Source: Streptococcus hyointestinalis (GTDB taxonomy: Bacteria > Bacillota > Bacilli > Lactobacillales > Streptococcaceae). From it: a DNA stretch of 64,000 nucleotides. The DNA is taken from assembly GCF_900459405.1 (NCBI RefSeq), contig NZ_UHFN01000007.1:806001-870000 (forward strand). Reading direction: 5' to 3'. The notes under the pieces are model-generated. The model did no database searches. It was given only the letters and a program-made list of their open reading frames with translations, and had not been told where the DNA came from. This document shows, piece after piece, positions 19,471 through 28,350 of this stretch (the first letter of the stretch is position 1; every line of letters begins with the position of its first letter). Position numbers and translations under genes: made by a program.

Positions 19471-19641
19471 ATGGAAAAAAGTTTACTCGGCTTATTTACC
19501 GCTTTTTTAGCTGCGATATGCTTTGCTTTAGCTATCCCTGCTTTTAAGAAAAAGCGCTACGGTTTAGGCATTATTTTCTTGTTAAATACCTTTACCAATC
19601 TTGTAAACACTATACATGCCTTTTACGGCACCTTGTTTTAA
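19471..19641 (+). CDS. Small membrane protein between folA and clpX (56 aa)
   Basis: ATG 19471 to TAA 19641 encodes 56 residues. There are two hydrophobic stretches (LLGLFTAFLAAICFALAIPA and, after a KKKRYG loop, LGIIFLLNTF), so a two-helix membrane protein is likely. RBS is the GAGG of the preceding gene's end (TGTGAGGTAGCT). It starts 2 nt after the folA stop, suggesting co-transcription. The function is unknown. Its position between a DHFR gene and clpX recurs in streptococci as far as I recall. Confidence 0.7.
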   Translation: MEKSLLGLFTAFLAAICFALAIPAFKKKRYGLGIIFLLNTFTNLVNTIHAFYGTLF

Positions 19642-19688
19642 AAATCTATTCGCTGAAAATACAATAAAATAAACATTTAGGAGAACTA

Positions 19689-20918
19689 ATGGCTGGAAAT
19701 CGAAATAACGATGTTAAAGTTTATTGCTCATTCTGTGGTAAAAGTCAGGATGAGGTCAAGAAAATTATTGCTGGCAACAACGTATTTATTTGTAATGAAT
19801 GCGTCGAGCTTTCTCAGGAAATCATCCGTGAAGAGCTAGCAGAAGAGGTTCTAGAGGACTTAGCAGAAGTTCCAAAACCAAAAGAACTCTTAGATATTTT
19901 AAACCAATACGTCGTCGGTCAAGACCGTGCTAAGCGTGCTTTGGCTGTCGCTGTTTACAACCACTATAAGCGTGTCAGCTTCACTGAGAGCCGTGACGAA
20001 GAAGACGTTGACCTGCAAAAGTCCAACATCCTCATGATTGGACCAACAGGTTCAGGAAAGACATTTTTGGCACAAACCTTGGCTAAAAGCCTCAATGTGC
20101 CTTTTGCCATTGCTGACGCTACGTCTTTGACAGAGGCTGGTTATGTCGGTGAGGATGTGGAAAATATCCTCCTAAAACTCATCCAAGCCGCTGATTTCAA
20201 TATCGAGCGTGCGGAGCGTGGGATTATCTACGTGGATGAGATTGATAAAATCGCTAAAAAAGGTGAAAATGTCTCTATCACCCGTGACGTCTCAGGTGAG
20301 GGCGTTCAGCAGGCGCTTCTCAAAATCATCGAAGGGACTGTCGCTAGTGTGCCACCGCAAGGCGGACGCAAACACCCAAACCAAGAAATGATTCAGATTG
20401 ATACGAAAAATATCCTCTTTATCGTTGGTGGGGCTTTTGATGGGATTGAGGACATCGTCAAACAACGTCTGGGTGAGAAAGTTATTGGCTTTGGACAAAC
20501 CAACCGCAAGATTGATGATGACAGCTCTTACATGCAAGAAATCATCTCTGAGGACATTCAAAAGTTTGGGCTTATCCCAGAGTTTATCGGACGTTTGCCA
20601 GTTGTGGCGGCGCTTGAGCGCTTAACAGCAGACGACTTGGTACGTATCTTGACAGAGCCACGTAATGCCCTTGTTAAGCAATACCAAACGCTTCTTTCTT
20701 ATGACGGCGTAGAGCTTGACTTTGACGAGGAGGCTCTCAAAGCTATCGCTGACAAAGCCATTGCTCGTAAGACTGGAGCACGTGGGCTCCGCTCTATCAT
20801 CGAGGAAACCATGCTTGATGTTATGTTTGAAGTGCCAAGCGAAGAAGGTGTGGTCAAGGTTCGTATCACTAAGGACGCTGTTGAAGGTACAGACAAGCCT
20901 GTACTAGAGACGGCTTAG
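19689..20918 (+). CDS. clpX: ATP-dependent Clp protease ATP-binding subunit ClpX
   Basis: 409 residues. An AAA+ unfoldase delivering substrates to ClpP. The N-terminal zinc-binding domain has C-x2-C...C-x2-C ([16 protein letters not shown]). Walker A is GPTGSGKT, Walker [11 protein letters not shown], with GYVGEDVEN and the ClpP-docking IGFGQ (IGF loop) present. RBS is AGGAGAA. ysxC follows after 12 nt, the usual clpX-ysxC pair. Confidence 0.98.
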   Translation: MAGNRNNDVKVYCSFCGKSQDEVKKIIAGNNVFICNECVELSQEIIREELAEEVLEDLAEVPKPKELLDILNQYVVGQDRAKRALAVAVYNHYKRVSFTESRDEEDVDLQKSNILMIGPTGSGKTFLAQTLAKSLNVPFAIADATSLTEAGYVGEDVENILLKLIQAADFNIERAERGIIYVDEIDKIAKKGENVSITRDVSGEGVQQALLKIIEGTVASVPPQGGRKHPNQEMIQIDTKNILFIVGGAFDGIEDIVKQRLGEKVIGFGQTNRKIDDDSSYMQEIISEDIQKFGLIPEFIGRLPVVAALERLTADDLVRILTEPRNALVKQYQTLLSYDGVELDFDEEALKAIADKAIARKTGARGLRSIIEETMLDVMFEVPSEEGVVKVRITKDAVEGTDKPVLETA

Positions 20919-20930
20919 CAAGGAGGCGCT

Positions 20931-21527
20931 ATGGCTGAGGAATATTTAAACACGCACAATGCTTCGATTTTACTCAGTGCTGCCAATCAGTCGCACTATC
21001 CAAAGGATGACCTCCCAGAAGTGGCACTTGCAGGACGCTCAAACGTCGGTAAATCCAGCTTTATCAATACACTACTAGGACGTAAAAATCTCGCTCGCAC
21101 CTCTAGCAAACCCGGAAAAACGCAGCTGCTGAATTTCTACAACATTGATGACAAGTTGCGTTTTGTTGATGTACCAGGTTATGGTTACGCCAAGGTTTCT
21201 AAAAAAGAGCGTGCTAAGTGGGGCAAGATGATTGAAGAATATCTGGTCACTCGTGACAATCTGCGTGTGGTCGTCAGTCTCGTAGACTTTCGTCATGAGC
21301 CAAGTAGTGACGACATCCAGATGTATGAGTTTTTGAAATACTATGATATTCCTGTCATTGTTGTTGCGACCAAGGCTGACAAGGTGCCACGTGGTAAGTG
21401 GAACAAGCAGGAAAGTCTTATCAAAAAAAGTCTAGACTTTGACAATAACGATGCCTTTCTCGTCTTTTCATCTGTCGAGCGTATCGGTATTGATGAAGCT
21501 TGGGACACGATTTTGGAACATTTATAA
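20931..21527 (+). CDS. ysxC: Ribosome-biogenesis GTP-binding protein YsxC/EngB
   Basis: 198 residues, an essential GTPase of 50S subunit assembly. G1 is [11 protein letters not shown]3 DVPGYG, G4 ATKADK; FSSVE is the G5-like end. RBS is AAGGAGG. Second gene after clpX. Confidence 0.97.
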   Translation: MAEEYLNTHNASILLSAANQSHYPKDDLPEVALAGRSNVGKSSFINTLLGRKNLARTSSKPGKTQLLNFYNIDDKLRFVDVPGYGYAKVSKKERAKWGKMIEEYLVTRDNLRVVVSLVDFRHEPSSDDIQMYEFLKYYDIPVIVVATKADKVPRGKWNKQESLIKKSLDFDNNDAFLVFSSVERIGIDEAWDTILEHL

Positions 21528-21554
21528 CAGAGGCTGCTTTGTCAGTCTTTTTGT

Positions 21555-21571
21555 TATAGTTTTTTGCTATA
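21555..21571. promoter_or_regulatory. Imperfect MET-box upstream of mmuP
   Basis: TATAGTTTTTTGCTATA keeps the left MET-box arm and has a one-base-altered right arm. It lies about 80 nt before mmuP, a gene of methionine salvage, so MtaR/CmbR-type control is plausible. Confidence 0.5.
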
Positions 21572-21650
21572 GTATCCATAGACTAAGGACTATTACCATT
21601 TCGGACCATCTTATGTTATGATAAGTCTATTAGAAATAAAGAGGGGTTCT

Positions 21651-23027
21651 ATGGAAAATCATAATTTTGAAAACGAGGGTCAGTTTCAGCGCAAAATGAC
21701 CAGTCGTCATTTGTTTATGCTGTCTCTTGGTGGTGTCATCGGAACAGGTCTGTTTTTGAGTTCAGGCTATACCATTGCACAGGCTGGTCCTCTGGGAGCG
21801 GTTTTGTCTTACTTGGTGGGTGCCATAGTTGTTTATCTAGTCATGCTGTCTCTTGGTGAGTTGGCTGTTGCTATGCCGGTCACGGGTTCTTTTCACACCT
21901 ATGCGACAAAGTTTATCAGCCCAGGTACTGGCTTTACGGTGGCTTGGCTTTATTGGATTTGTTGGACGGTGGCGCTTGGGACAGAGTTTTTAGGCGCTGC
22001 CATGCTAATGGGACGCTGGTTTCCAGATGTTCCTACTTGGATTTTTGCGACTTTATTTGCTGTTATCATCTTTGCTATTAATTCGCTCAGTGTACGCAGC
22101 TTTGCCGAGGCAGAGTCTTTCTTCTCCTCCATTAAGGTGATTGTGATTATTATTTTTATCATCTTAGGGCTTGGTGCTATGTTTGGCTTGGTTTCTTTTG
22201 AAGGCAAGCATCAGGCGATTTTATTTACCAATCTCACAGCAAACGGTGCCTTTCCAAAAGGTTTCACGGCAGTTTTATCGGTCATGCTAGCTGTCAATTA
22301 TGCTTTTTCTGGCACGGAGTTGATAGGAATCGCAGCAGGTGAGACGGATAATCCCAAAGAAGCTGTGCCTAGAGCCATCAAAACAACCATTGGGCGTTTG
22401 GTGATTTTCTTTGTCTTGACCATTGTTGTGCTGGCGTCTCTTTTGCCTATGAAAGAGGCGGGTGTCTCAACAGCACCTTTTGTTGATGTTTTTGACAAGA
22501 TGGGCATTCCTTTTGCAGCTGACATCATGAATGTCGTGATTTTAACAGCCATTTTATCTGCGGGCAATTCTGGTCTTTATGCTTCTAGCCGTATGCTCTG
22601 GTCCTTGGCAAATGAAGGCATGCTGTCTCAAAAAGTCGTCAAAATAAACGAACACGGTGTTCCCATGCGTGCGCTTCTCTTGTCTATGGCAGGCGCCGTT
22701 CTAGCGCTGTTTTCAAGTATCTATGCAGCAGACACGGTTTATCTTGCTTTGGTGTCCATTGCAGGCTTTGCTGTCGTGGTGGTGTGGCTATCCATTCCGA
22801 TGGCACAGATCAATTTCCGAAAGGCATTTTTAAAAGAGCATTCGCTGGATGAGTTGGCTTACCAGACGCCCTTTACGCCTGTTTTGCCTTACATCACTAT
22901 TGTTTTACTCTTAATTTCGATTATCGGGATTGCTTGGGACGCCTCGCAGCGTGCGGGCTTGTACTTTGGGATTCCCTTTGTCATTTTCTGTTATCTGTAC
23001 CATTATCTGCGTTATAAAAAGTGGTAG
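21651..23027 (+). CDS. mmuP: Amino acid permease, probably S-methylmethionine permease
   Basis: 458 residues from ATG 21651, behind AAAGAGGGG. An APC-superfamily transporter with about 12 hydrophobic segments; the signature SLGGVIGTGLFLSSGYTIAQ is in helix 1 and AGETDNPKEAVPRAI follows helix 6. The S-methylmethionine assignment rests mainly on the next gene, mmuM, which it overlaps or touches, and on a MET-box-like site upstream. The sequence alone would fit a general amino acid permease. Confidence 0.8.
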   Translation: MENHNFENEGQFQRKMTSRHLFMLSLGGVIGTGLFLSSGYTIAQAGPLGAVLSYLVGAIVVYLVMLSLGELAVAMPVTGSFHTYATKFISPGTGFTVAWLYWICWTVALGTEFLGAAMLMGRWFPDVPTWIFATLFAVIIFAINSLSVRSFAEAESFFSSIKVIVIIIFIILGLGAMFGLVSFEGKHQAILFTNLTANGAFPKGFTAVLSVMLAVNYAFSGTELIGIAAGETDNPKEAVPRAIKTTIGRLVIFFVLTIVVLASLLPMKEAGVSTAPFVDVFDKMGIPFAADIMNVVILTAILSAGNSGLYASSRMLWSLANEGMLSQKVVKINEHGVPMRALLLSMAGAVLALFSSIYAADTVYLALVSIAGFAVVVVWLSIPMAQINFRKAFLKEHSLDELAYQTPFTPVLPYITIVLLLISIIGIAWDASQRAGLYFGIPFVIFCYLYHYLRYKKW

Positions 23028-23038
23028 AAAGGAGCATT

Positions 23039-23986
23039 ATGGGACAATTTAAAGACTTATTAGCCAGTCAAGACTATGTTATTTTAGATGGTGCCTTGGG
23101 AACGGAGCTGGAAAAGCGTGGTTATGACGTTTCAGGAAAGCTTTGGTCTGCTAAGTATTTATTGGAACAACCCAGTGTCATCAGAGATTTGCACACAGTC
23201 TACTTAGAAACAGGCGCTGACCTCATCACGACTTCTAGCTACCAAGCCACAATAAAAGGACTAGAAGCCATTGGTTTATCGAAAGAAGAAGCCTTGGAGG
23301 TTATTTCCTTGAGTGTGCTCCTTGCCAAAGAAGCACGAGAAGTTTTTTGGAGCAGTTTGCCAGAGGAAGAAAGGCAAAAACGCTCCTATCCCTTGATTGC
23401 AGGGGACGTTGGACCTTACGCTGCCTATCTAGCGGACGGATCGGAGTACACTGGCAATTATCAGCTCACAAAAGAAGAATACCAAGACTTTCACCGTCCA
23501 CGTATCAAGGCTTTGCTAGAAGCTGGTAGTGACCTTTTAGCTATCGAGACTATCCCAAACTTTCTTGAAGCGAGTGCTCTTATCGACTTGCTTGCGACAG
23601 AGTTTCCTGATGTGGAAAGCTATATATCCTTTACGGCGCAGGATAGTCAGCATATCGCTGATGGGACACCGATTGAGGAGGTGGCACAGCTGTGTGACAG
23701 TAGTGCACAAGTGCTGGCTTTTGGTATCAACTGTAGCAGTCCTAGTCTTATTTCTCCTTTGCTTGAGCGCATAGGAAGCATTTCGCAAAAGCCTCTGGTA
23801 ACTTATCCCAATTCTGGTGAGATTTATGACGGTAGCAGTCAGACTTGGACATCCACACCAGACAATGCCCACACGTTGCTTGAAAACAGCAGAGCTTGGC
23901 ACAAGCTGGGGGCAAAAGTGGTCGGCGGTTGCTGCAGAACGAGTCCCGAGGATATTTTTTGCCTAGCGAAGGCTTTGAAAAACTAA
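23039..23986 (+). CDS. mmuM: Homocysteine S-methyltransferase
   Basis: 315 residues from ATG 23039 behind AAAGGAG; a GTG at 23021 is less likely. It transfers a methyl group from S-methylmethionine to homocysteine, giving methionine. Zinc-ligand motifs are GINCSSP and GGCCRTSPEDI; ILDGALGTELEKRG is the N-terminal signature. It forms an uptake-plus-use pair with mmuP. Confidence 0.93.
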   Translation: MGQFKDLLASQDYVILDGALGTELEKRGYDVSGKLWSAKYLLEQPSVIRDLHTVYLETGADLITTSSYQATIKGLEAIGLSKEEALEVISLSVLLAKEAREVFWSSLPEEERQKRSYPLIAGDVGPYAAYLADGSEYTGNYQLTKEEYQDFHRPRIKALLEAGSDLLAIETIPNFLEASALIDLLATEFPDVESYISFTAQDSQHIADGTPIEEVAQLCDSSAQVLAFGINCSSPSLISPLLERIGSISQKPLVTYPNSGEIYDGSSQTWTSTPDNAHTLLENSRAWHKLGAKVVGGCCRTSPEDIFCLAKALKN

Positions 23987-24013
23987 AAGAGGTTGGGATT
24001 TCCCAACCTTTTA
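23985..24013. terminator. Bidirectional terminator mmuM / DUF1275
   Basis: GGTTGGGA-TTT-CCCAACC hairpin with A/T tails between convergent genes. Confidence 0.85.
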
Positions 24014-24697
24014 GACATTGCTGTATTTGAGTTTGTAGCGGATGACGATAGCGGTGTAGTGGTAGCAGACAGTCGCTAGGCTAAGTGTGACTAGCCACAG
24101 GGTCTTTTCGTGCAGGATATTGTCTAGAAAAGCGACACTGACAGCTCCTAGCACAAAGCTTGAGACGACAAAACTGTAATTGGTTGCTTGCCGTCTAAGC
24201 TCTGGTGATTTATCGTGGGTTGTTAGATATTGGTACCAGCTGGTCAGCATTTTGCGGTAATTGCCCGATGTCATCAAGATAGTGTAGGCGTGCGACTCAA
24301 TCTGGCTTCCTGTAAAGGTCAGTGTCAGCATGCCAGTCGCTGTCGCAAGTAATATCACCCAAAGAGCGGCAACTTTTGGAAAAAAGGGCAAAATAGCAGA
24401 GCTGATAAGCAGGGGCAGAATACAGTAAGTCCGCCAATAAGCGGTCTGCGCTCTTTTTTTGATAGCCGTTGCTAAGAGAAAACCAATGGAGAAAAAGAGG
24501 ATGGAGAGTAAGCGTATGATACTTTTTGATAAAGGGTTATCATCCCAATCCGCAACAAGCAGCAAGATATTTCCCGTCTGGGTCGCAACCAATGAGTCAA
24601 ACTGCATATGACAGTAGACATCCAAAGCGCCACCCATAAATCCAAGTAAAATAGCATTCAAACGATTGTGCTGAGGCATGTATTTGAGATTCAGCAT
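24011..24697 (-). CDS. DUF1275 (YoaK-like) membrane protein
   Basis: 228 residues from ATG 24697 behind AAAGGAGGAA on the minus strand. About six hydrophobic segments; the N-terminal GFMGGALDVYCHMQFDSLVATQTGNILLL (read in pieces GFMGGALDVY and ATQTGN) is the family signature. The function is unknown. TGGTACAAT, an extended -10, lies about 30 nt upstream, and IS B copy 3 begins 75 nt upstream of the start, possibly removing any distal regulatory sequence. Confidence 0.85.
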   Translation of the reverse strand: MLNLKYMPQHNRLNAILLGFMGGALDVYCHMQFDSLVATQTGNILLLVADWDDNPLSKSIIRLLSILFFSIGFLLATAIKKRAQTAYWRTYCILPLLISSAILPFFPKVAALWVILLATATGMLTLTFTGSQIESHAYTILMTSGNYRKMLTSWYQYLTTHDKSPELRRQATNYSFVVSSFVLGAVSVAFLDNILHEKTLWLVTLSLATVCYHYTAIVIRYKLKYSNV

Positions 24698-24759
24698 AAG
24701 TTCCTCCTTTAACATTCCATATTGTACCACTTTTTGACAAATGACACAGATAAAAAGGT

Positions 24760-24771
24760 AAATGATTATTT
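24760..24771. repeat. 12-bp target-site duplication, left of IS B copy 3
   Basis: AAATGATTATTT, repeated at 25937-25948; the 13th base differs (T left, G right). Confidence 0.85.
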
Positions 24772-25935
24772 CCCCACTTGTCAAGTCAAGTGCAACAAGT
24801 TCATTGATAACTAGAGTTCCAGAGGTTAAGCTGTTTGGGCTAGCCCAAACAAAATATTTGCGGTTTTATACTTGTGAAGTCGTCTAGGTCTGTCATTGAT
24901 AGCAGAGACGTAGTGATTGAGTTCTTCTGTCGTTAGTGAGTTAAGAGAAACACCTTTTGGGAGAAACTCTCTCAAGAGACCATTGAAATTTTCATTTGTT
25001 CCTCTTTCATGAGAAGCATAAGGATGGGCAAAATAGACTTCCACACCTTTTAAGTCTGACAAGCTACTGAACTCTGAGCCATTGTCCGATGTGATGGAGC
25101 GAATAGGGTACTGCGATAGTAAGCTCTTAACAGCCCTATTGATGGTTTCTGCTTGTTTATTAGCCAGTTTTACAACGATGGCAAATCGTGTTTGACGCTC
25201 TACTAAGGTCAAAATAACAGCTTCACCTTTGGTTTTCTTGCCAAGAACCAAATCAATCTCCCAATGCCCAAATTCAGAACGGTCATTGATACACTCTGGA
25301 CGTTCTTCAATGGATTTTCCTAAGATTTTCGTCGCGGCCTTAGGCGTTACTTTAGACCGTTTTCGGATGCTCACCATCTTAGGTAAATCAATCGGTTTAA
25401 CCCTCAACAGTCCGTCTTTGATGTAACGATACACTGTCTTGGTGGAAGGGATAACTTCCAGTGGATGTTTTTCTCGGTAAGTTTGAACAAAGCTATCGAC
25501 ACTGTGACAGCGAGGTTTCGTTTTCAGGGCTTTCTCAAGTTCCTTGAAGAAGGTCTGGGAGCAGTACGATAGTTTATGATAAGCACTTTTTCGACGATTG
25601 GTTTCATAAACACGTTGATCACTATCTGGAAAGTAAACCGTTGAGTAGATTCGTTTCCCGTTCTTATCTTGAACCTGAGAAACACTTCCTCGTTTGATTT
25701 CCCGACTGATGGTTGAGCGATGACGCCCAAGCAGACGAGCAATCTCAGAGGGGGTCTTGCCCATCTTGAGATAGGCGCTGATTTCTCCGCGTTCAGAGAC
25801 TGAAAGGTGTGAGTATAACGATTTTTTGGTAGAATGATTAGTGGACATGTTCATCTGCTTTCTATACTGAGTTGGGGAATTCTAGTATATCAGACGAGCA
25901 TGTCTTTTTTGTTGCACTTCATTTTACAACACGGG
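24772..25935 (-). mobile_element. IS B copy 3, solitary IS30-family element (1164 bp)
   Basis: Same ends and length as the other two copies, but with no IS A neighbour. The flanking 12-bp repeat independently supports a 12-13 bp duplication for this element. It lies between the DUF1275 gene and the trp promoter. Confidence 0.93.
24826..25854 (-). CDS. IS30-family transposase (IS B copy 3)
   Basis: 342 residues, full length, with all DDE residues and the N-terminal helix-turn-helix seen in copy 1. Differences from copy 1 include Val for Ala near residue 19, Thr for Asn near 34 and Ser for Cys near 162. Confidence 0.95.
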   Translation of the reverse strand: MNMSTNHSTKKSLYSHLSVSERGEISAYLKMGKTPSEIARLLGRHRSTISREIKRGSVSQVQDKNGKRIYSTVYFPDSDQRVYETNRRKSAYHKLSYCSQTFFKELEKALKTKPRCHSVDSFVQTYREKHPLEVIPSTKTVYRYIKDGLLRVKPIDLPKMVSIRKRSKVTPKAATKILGKSIEERPECINDRSEFGHWEIDLVLGKKTKGEAVILTLVERQTRFAIVVKLANKQAETINRAVKSLLSQYPIRSITSDNGSEFSSLSDLKGVEVYFAHPYASHERGTNENFNGLLREFLPKGVSLNSLTTEELNHYVSAINDRPRRLHKYKTANILFGLAQTA

Positions 25936-25936
25936 G

Positions 25937-25948
25937 AAATGATTATTT
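25937..25948. repeat. 12-bp target-site duplication, right of IS B copy 3
   Basis: AAATGATTATTT, matching 24760-24771. Confidence 0.85.
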
Positions 25949-25970
25949 TTAGAAAATTTGCAAAAATCTC

Positions 25971-26000
25971 TTGACAAGTTTAAAATGCTTTTTGTATAAT
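25971..26000 (+). promoter_or_regulatory. trp operon promoter
   Basis: TTGACA (25971-25976), 18 nt, TATAAT (25995-26000). It begins 35 bp downstream of IS B copy 3. Confidence 0.85.
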
Positions 26001-26007
26001 GTTAACA

Positions 26008-26252
26008 ATCAGAAAAGTAAGTTAGAGTTGCTTTCAGGGAGTCTGCGGTTACTGCAAGCAGACAGCAGCTTTAGGTGAACATTGGGCTGATGTATAAATG
26101 AATTTGAAACCATAACAATTCGGTGGGCACTCCTTATCGTGCAACTCGTTGTTTGACGAGTATGAGACAGGTATTTTTGTGTACCTAAGGTTGAGGTGGC
26201 ACCGTGTTAGCAATAACGCCCTCGTACAGAGTTTTTCTGTGCGAGGTTTTTT
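26008..26252 (+). ncRNA. T-box riboswitch (tRNA-Trp sensing) of the trp operon
   Basis: The leader contains the T-box element GAGGTGGCACCGTG (26192-26205) followed by a terminator. Upstream, a long stem-I region precedes GTGAACATTGGG; TGG at 26083-26085 is a plausible Trp specifier codon, though the exact register needs folding. Uncharged tRNA-Trp would stabilise the antiterminator and let transcription enter trpE. T-box control of trp operons is established in several Firmicutes, including streptococci and lactococci. Confidence 0.88.
26220..26252 (+). terminator. T-box regulated terminator
   Basis: CCTCGTACAGA pairs with TCTGTGCGAGG (one G-U), followed by six T. Its 5' arm is available for the alternative T-box antiterminator. 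Confidence 0.88.
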
Positions 26253-26276
26253 CGTTTTTTTGAGAGGGAGGACAAG

Positions 26277-27635
26277 ATGGAAAAGATTTTGGCAGCAGAT
26301 AGCTTGACACCGATTTTAGCTTATAAGCGTCTAAAAGGTGAGCATAAGGTGATTTTAGAGAGTATTCCTCGTGAAAAGGAAAATGCTAGGTACTCTATCA
26401 TCGCTTACAACCCTGTCTATGAGATTACCTATCAAGACGGCGTCCTTAAACAAAATGGGCAGGTTGTAAAGCAAGATCCGCTGGATTACTTAAATGCACT
26501 TGTGGTGACAGGCAAAGAAGCGGATGCTATTCCATTTGCAGGCGGGGCGCTGGGCTATGTGGGCTATGACATGCTCCACCTCTATGAGCCACTAGGTGCC
26601 ATTCCAAAGGACACCGTGGGCACGCCAGATATGCACTTTTTTGTCTATGAGTCCTATCTCATTTTTGACCATAAAAAAGAAATCGTGCGTGTGGTTGAGG
26701 ACAACACTTTCAGTAAGCGTGGCGTAGAAGCAGAGCAGAAAGCACTTGATGTGGTGCTAGCGCAACTAGAAACCATAAGTGCTGATGAGCTGGCGCCAAA
26801 GGCAATCGCTCCTTTGCAGTTTAGCAGTCATCTGGAAAAAGAGACTTTTGAGCGCATGGTCAATCAAGCCAAGCAGCTCATTCGCCAAGGGGATATGTTC
26901 CAGTGTGTGCTCAGTCAGCGCTTTTCAGCCGACATAGAGGGCAATCCGCTGGATTACTACCGTAATCTGCGCGTAGTCAATCCATCTAACTACCTTTATT
27001 TCTTTGATTTTGGCGATTATCAGGTGATTGGTGCCAGTCCAGAAAGCTTGGTTTCTGTCAAGGGAAAGACCGTTGTCACCAATCCAATCGCCGGCACACG
27101 CCCAAGGGGAAAAACAGAAGAAGAGGACGCAAGGCTGGCTAGAGAGTTGCTAGCGGATGTCAAGGAAACTGCAGAGCACCGTATGCTGGTTGACCTAGGG
27201 CGTAATGACATCGGACGTATCGCTAAGACAGACACCGTGCAGGTCAGCAAGTACATGGAAGTCGAGTATTTCCGCTATGTCATGCACTTAACGAGCGTTG
27301 TGAAGGGCGAGTTGCGTGATGACATGTCTGCTATGGACGCCCTCAAGGCAACCTTGCCAGCAGGCACCGTCTCAGGTGCGCCAAAACTGCGTGCCATGCA
27401 GCGTATTTACGAGCTTGAGCAGGAAAAGCGTGGCATTTATGCTGGCGCTATCGGTTATCTGTCGGCTACGGGTGACATGGATTTTGCCATTGCCATCAGG
27501 ACTATGATTTTGAAAAATGGCAGAGCTTATGTGCAGGCGGGAGCAGGCATTGTCTACGATAGTGTCGCCGAAAACGAGTACTACGAAACCCTCAATAAAG
27601 CCAAGGCGATGACAAAGATTGGAGACTTAGAATGA
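26277..27635 (+). CDS. trpE: Anthranilate synthase component I
   Basis: 452 residues. It converts chorismate to anthranilate using ammonia from TrpG. The tryptophan feedback-site region is VILESIPREKENARYS (LES motif), and chorismate-binding motifs follow: SPESLV, NPIAGTRPRGKTEEED, LVDLGRNDIGR, LPAGTVSGAPKLRAM and GAGIVYDSVAENEYYE. RBS is GGGAGG. Its stop overlaps the trpG start by 4 nt. Confidence 0.97.
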   Translation: MEKILAADSLTPILAYKRLKGEHKVILESIPREKENARYSIIAYNPVYEITYQDGVLKQNGQVVKQDPLDYLNALVVTGKEADAIPFAGGALGYVGYDMLHLYEPLGAIPKDTVGTPDMHFFVYESYLIFDHKKEIVRVVEDNTFSKRGVEAEQKALDVVLAQLETISADELAPKAIAPLQFSSHLEKETFERMVNQAKQLIRQGDMFQCVLSQRFSADIEGNPLDYYRNLRVVNPSNYLYFFDFGDYQVIGASPESLVSVKGKTVVTNPIAGTRPRGKTEEEDARLARELLADVKETAEHRMLVDLGRNDIGRIAKTDTVQVSKYMEVEYFRYVMHLTSVVKGELRDDMSAMDALKATLPAGTVSGAPKLRAMQRIYELEQEKRGIYAGAIGYLSATGDMDFAIAIRTMILKNGRAYVQAGAGIVYDSVAENEYYETLNKAKAMTKIGDLE

Positions 27636-28207
27636 TTTTATTAGTGGATAATTACGACTCCTTTACCTTTAACCTCATGCAATACCTCAGCCGTTTTGAT
27701 GAGGTGCATGTCCTTAGAAATGACGATGAGCGTCTCTATGATGTTGCTAAAAAGGCAGACGGTATCGTCTTGTCGCCTGGTCCAGGCTGGCCTAGTGACG
27801 CTGGTCAGATGGAGGACTTAATCAAGGATTTTGCTGGTCAAAAGCCGATTTTAGGGATTTGTCTGGGGCATCAGGCCATTGCGGAGAGTTTTGGTGGCAA
27901 GCTTGACCTTGCAAAACAGGTCATGCACGGCAAGCAAAGCCAGATGGCGATTGAAAAGCTATCTCCTATCTTTACAGATGTCATAAAAGAAACAGCTGTC
28001 ATGCGCTACCACTCCATTGTCGTCTCACAATTACCAGAAGGATTTGAAGTGACGGCTAGGACGACAGATGACCACGAAATCATGGCCATTCAAAACCAAG
28101 ACCTGCAGATTTATGGTTTGCAGTACCATCCCGAGTCTATCGGGACAGATGAGGGGATGAAGATGGTGGAAAACTTTGTGACTCTTGTAAAGGAGAGCAT
28201 GGGCTAA
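27632..28207 (+). CDS. trpG: Anthranilate synthase component II (glutamine amidotransferase)
   Basis: 191 residues. A class I amidotransferase: the catalytic Cys lies in ILGICLGHQAIAESFGG, the His-Glu pair in YGLQYHPESIGT, and LSPGPGWP is the oxyanion region. Coupled to trpE. An IS110-family element follows, so the operon is physically interrupted here. Confidence 0.97.
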   Translation: MILLVDNYDSFTFNLMQYLSRFDEVHVLRNDDERLYDVAKKADGIVLSPGPGWPSDAGQMEDLIKDFAGQKPILGICLGHQAIAESFGGKLDLAKQVMHGKQSQMAIEKLSPIFTDVIKETAVMRYHSIVVSQLPEGFEVTARTTDDHEIMAIQNQDLQIYGLQYHPESIGTDEGMKMVENFVTLVKESMG

Positions 28208-28350
28208 GTTTTTTGAAAAGACAAACTATAAGAAAAGTCAATAGTTTACTTTAAATTTATTTTTGTTTCGATTTTCTTATTTGAGAGTACGACGAAAACA
28301 CCTTGAAATAACTGAAATTTTTTCAAGGATAAGTATTGTGTTTTAAGTAT

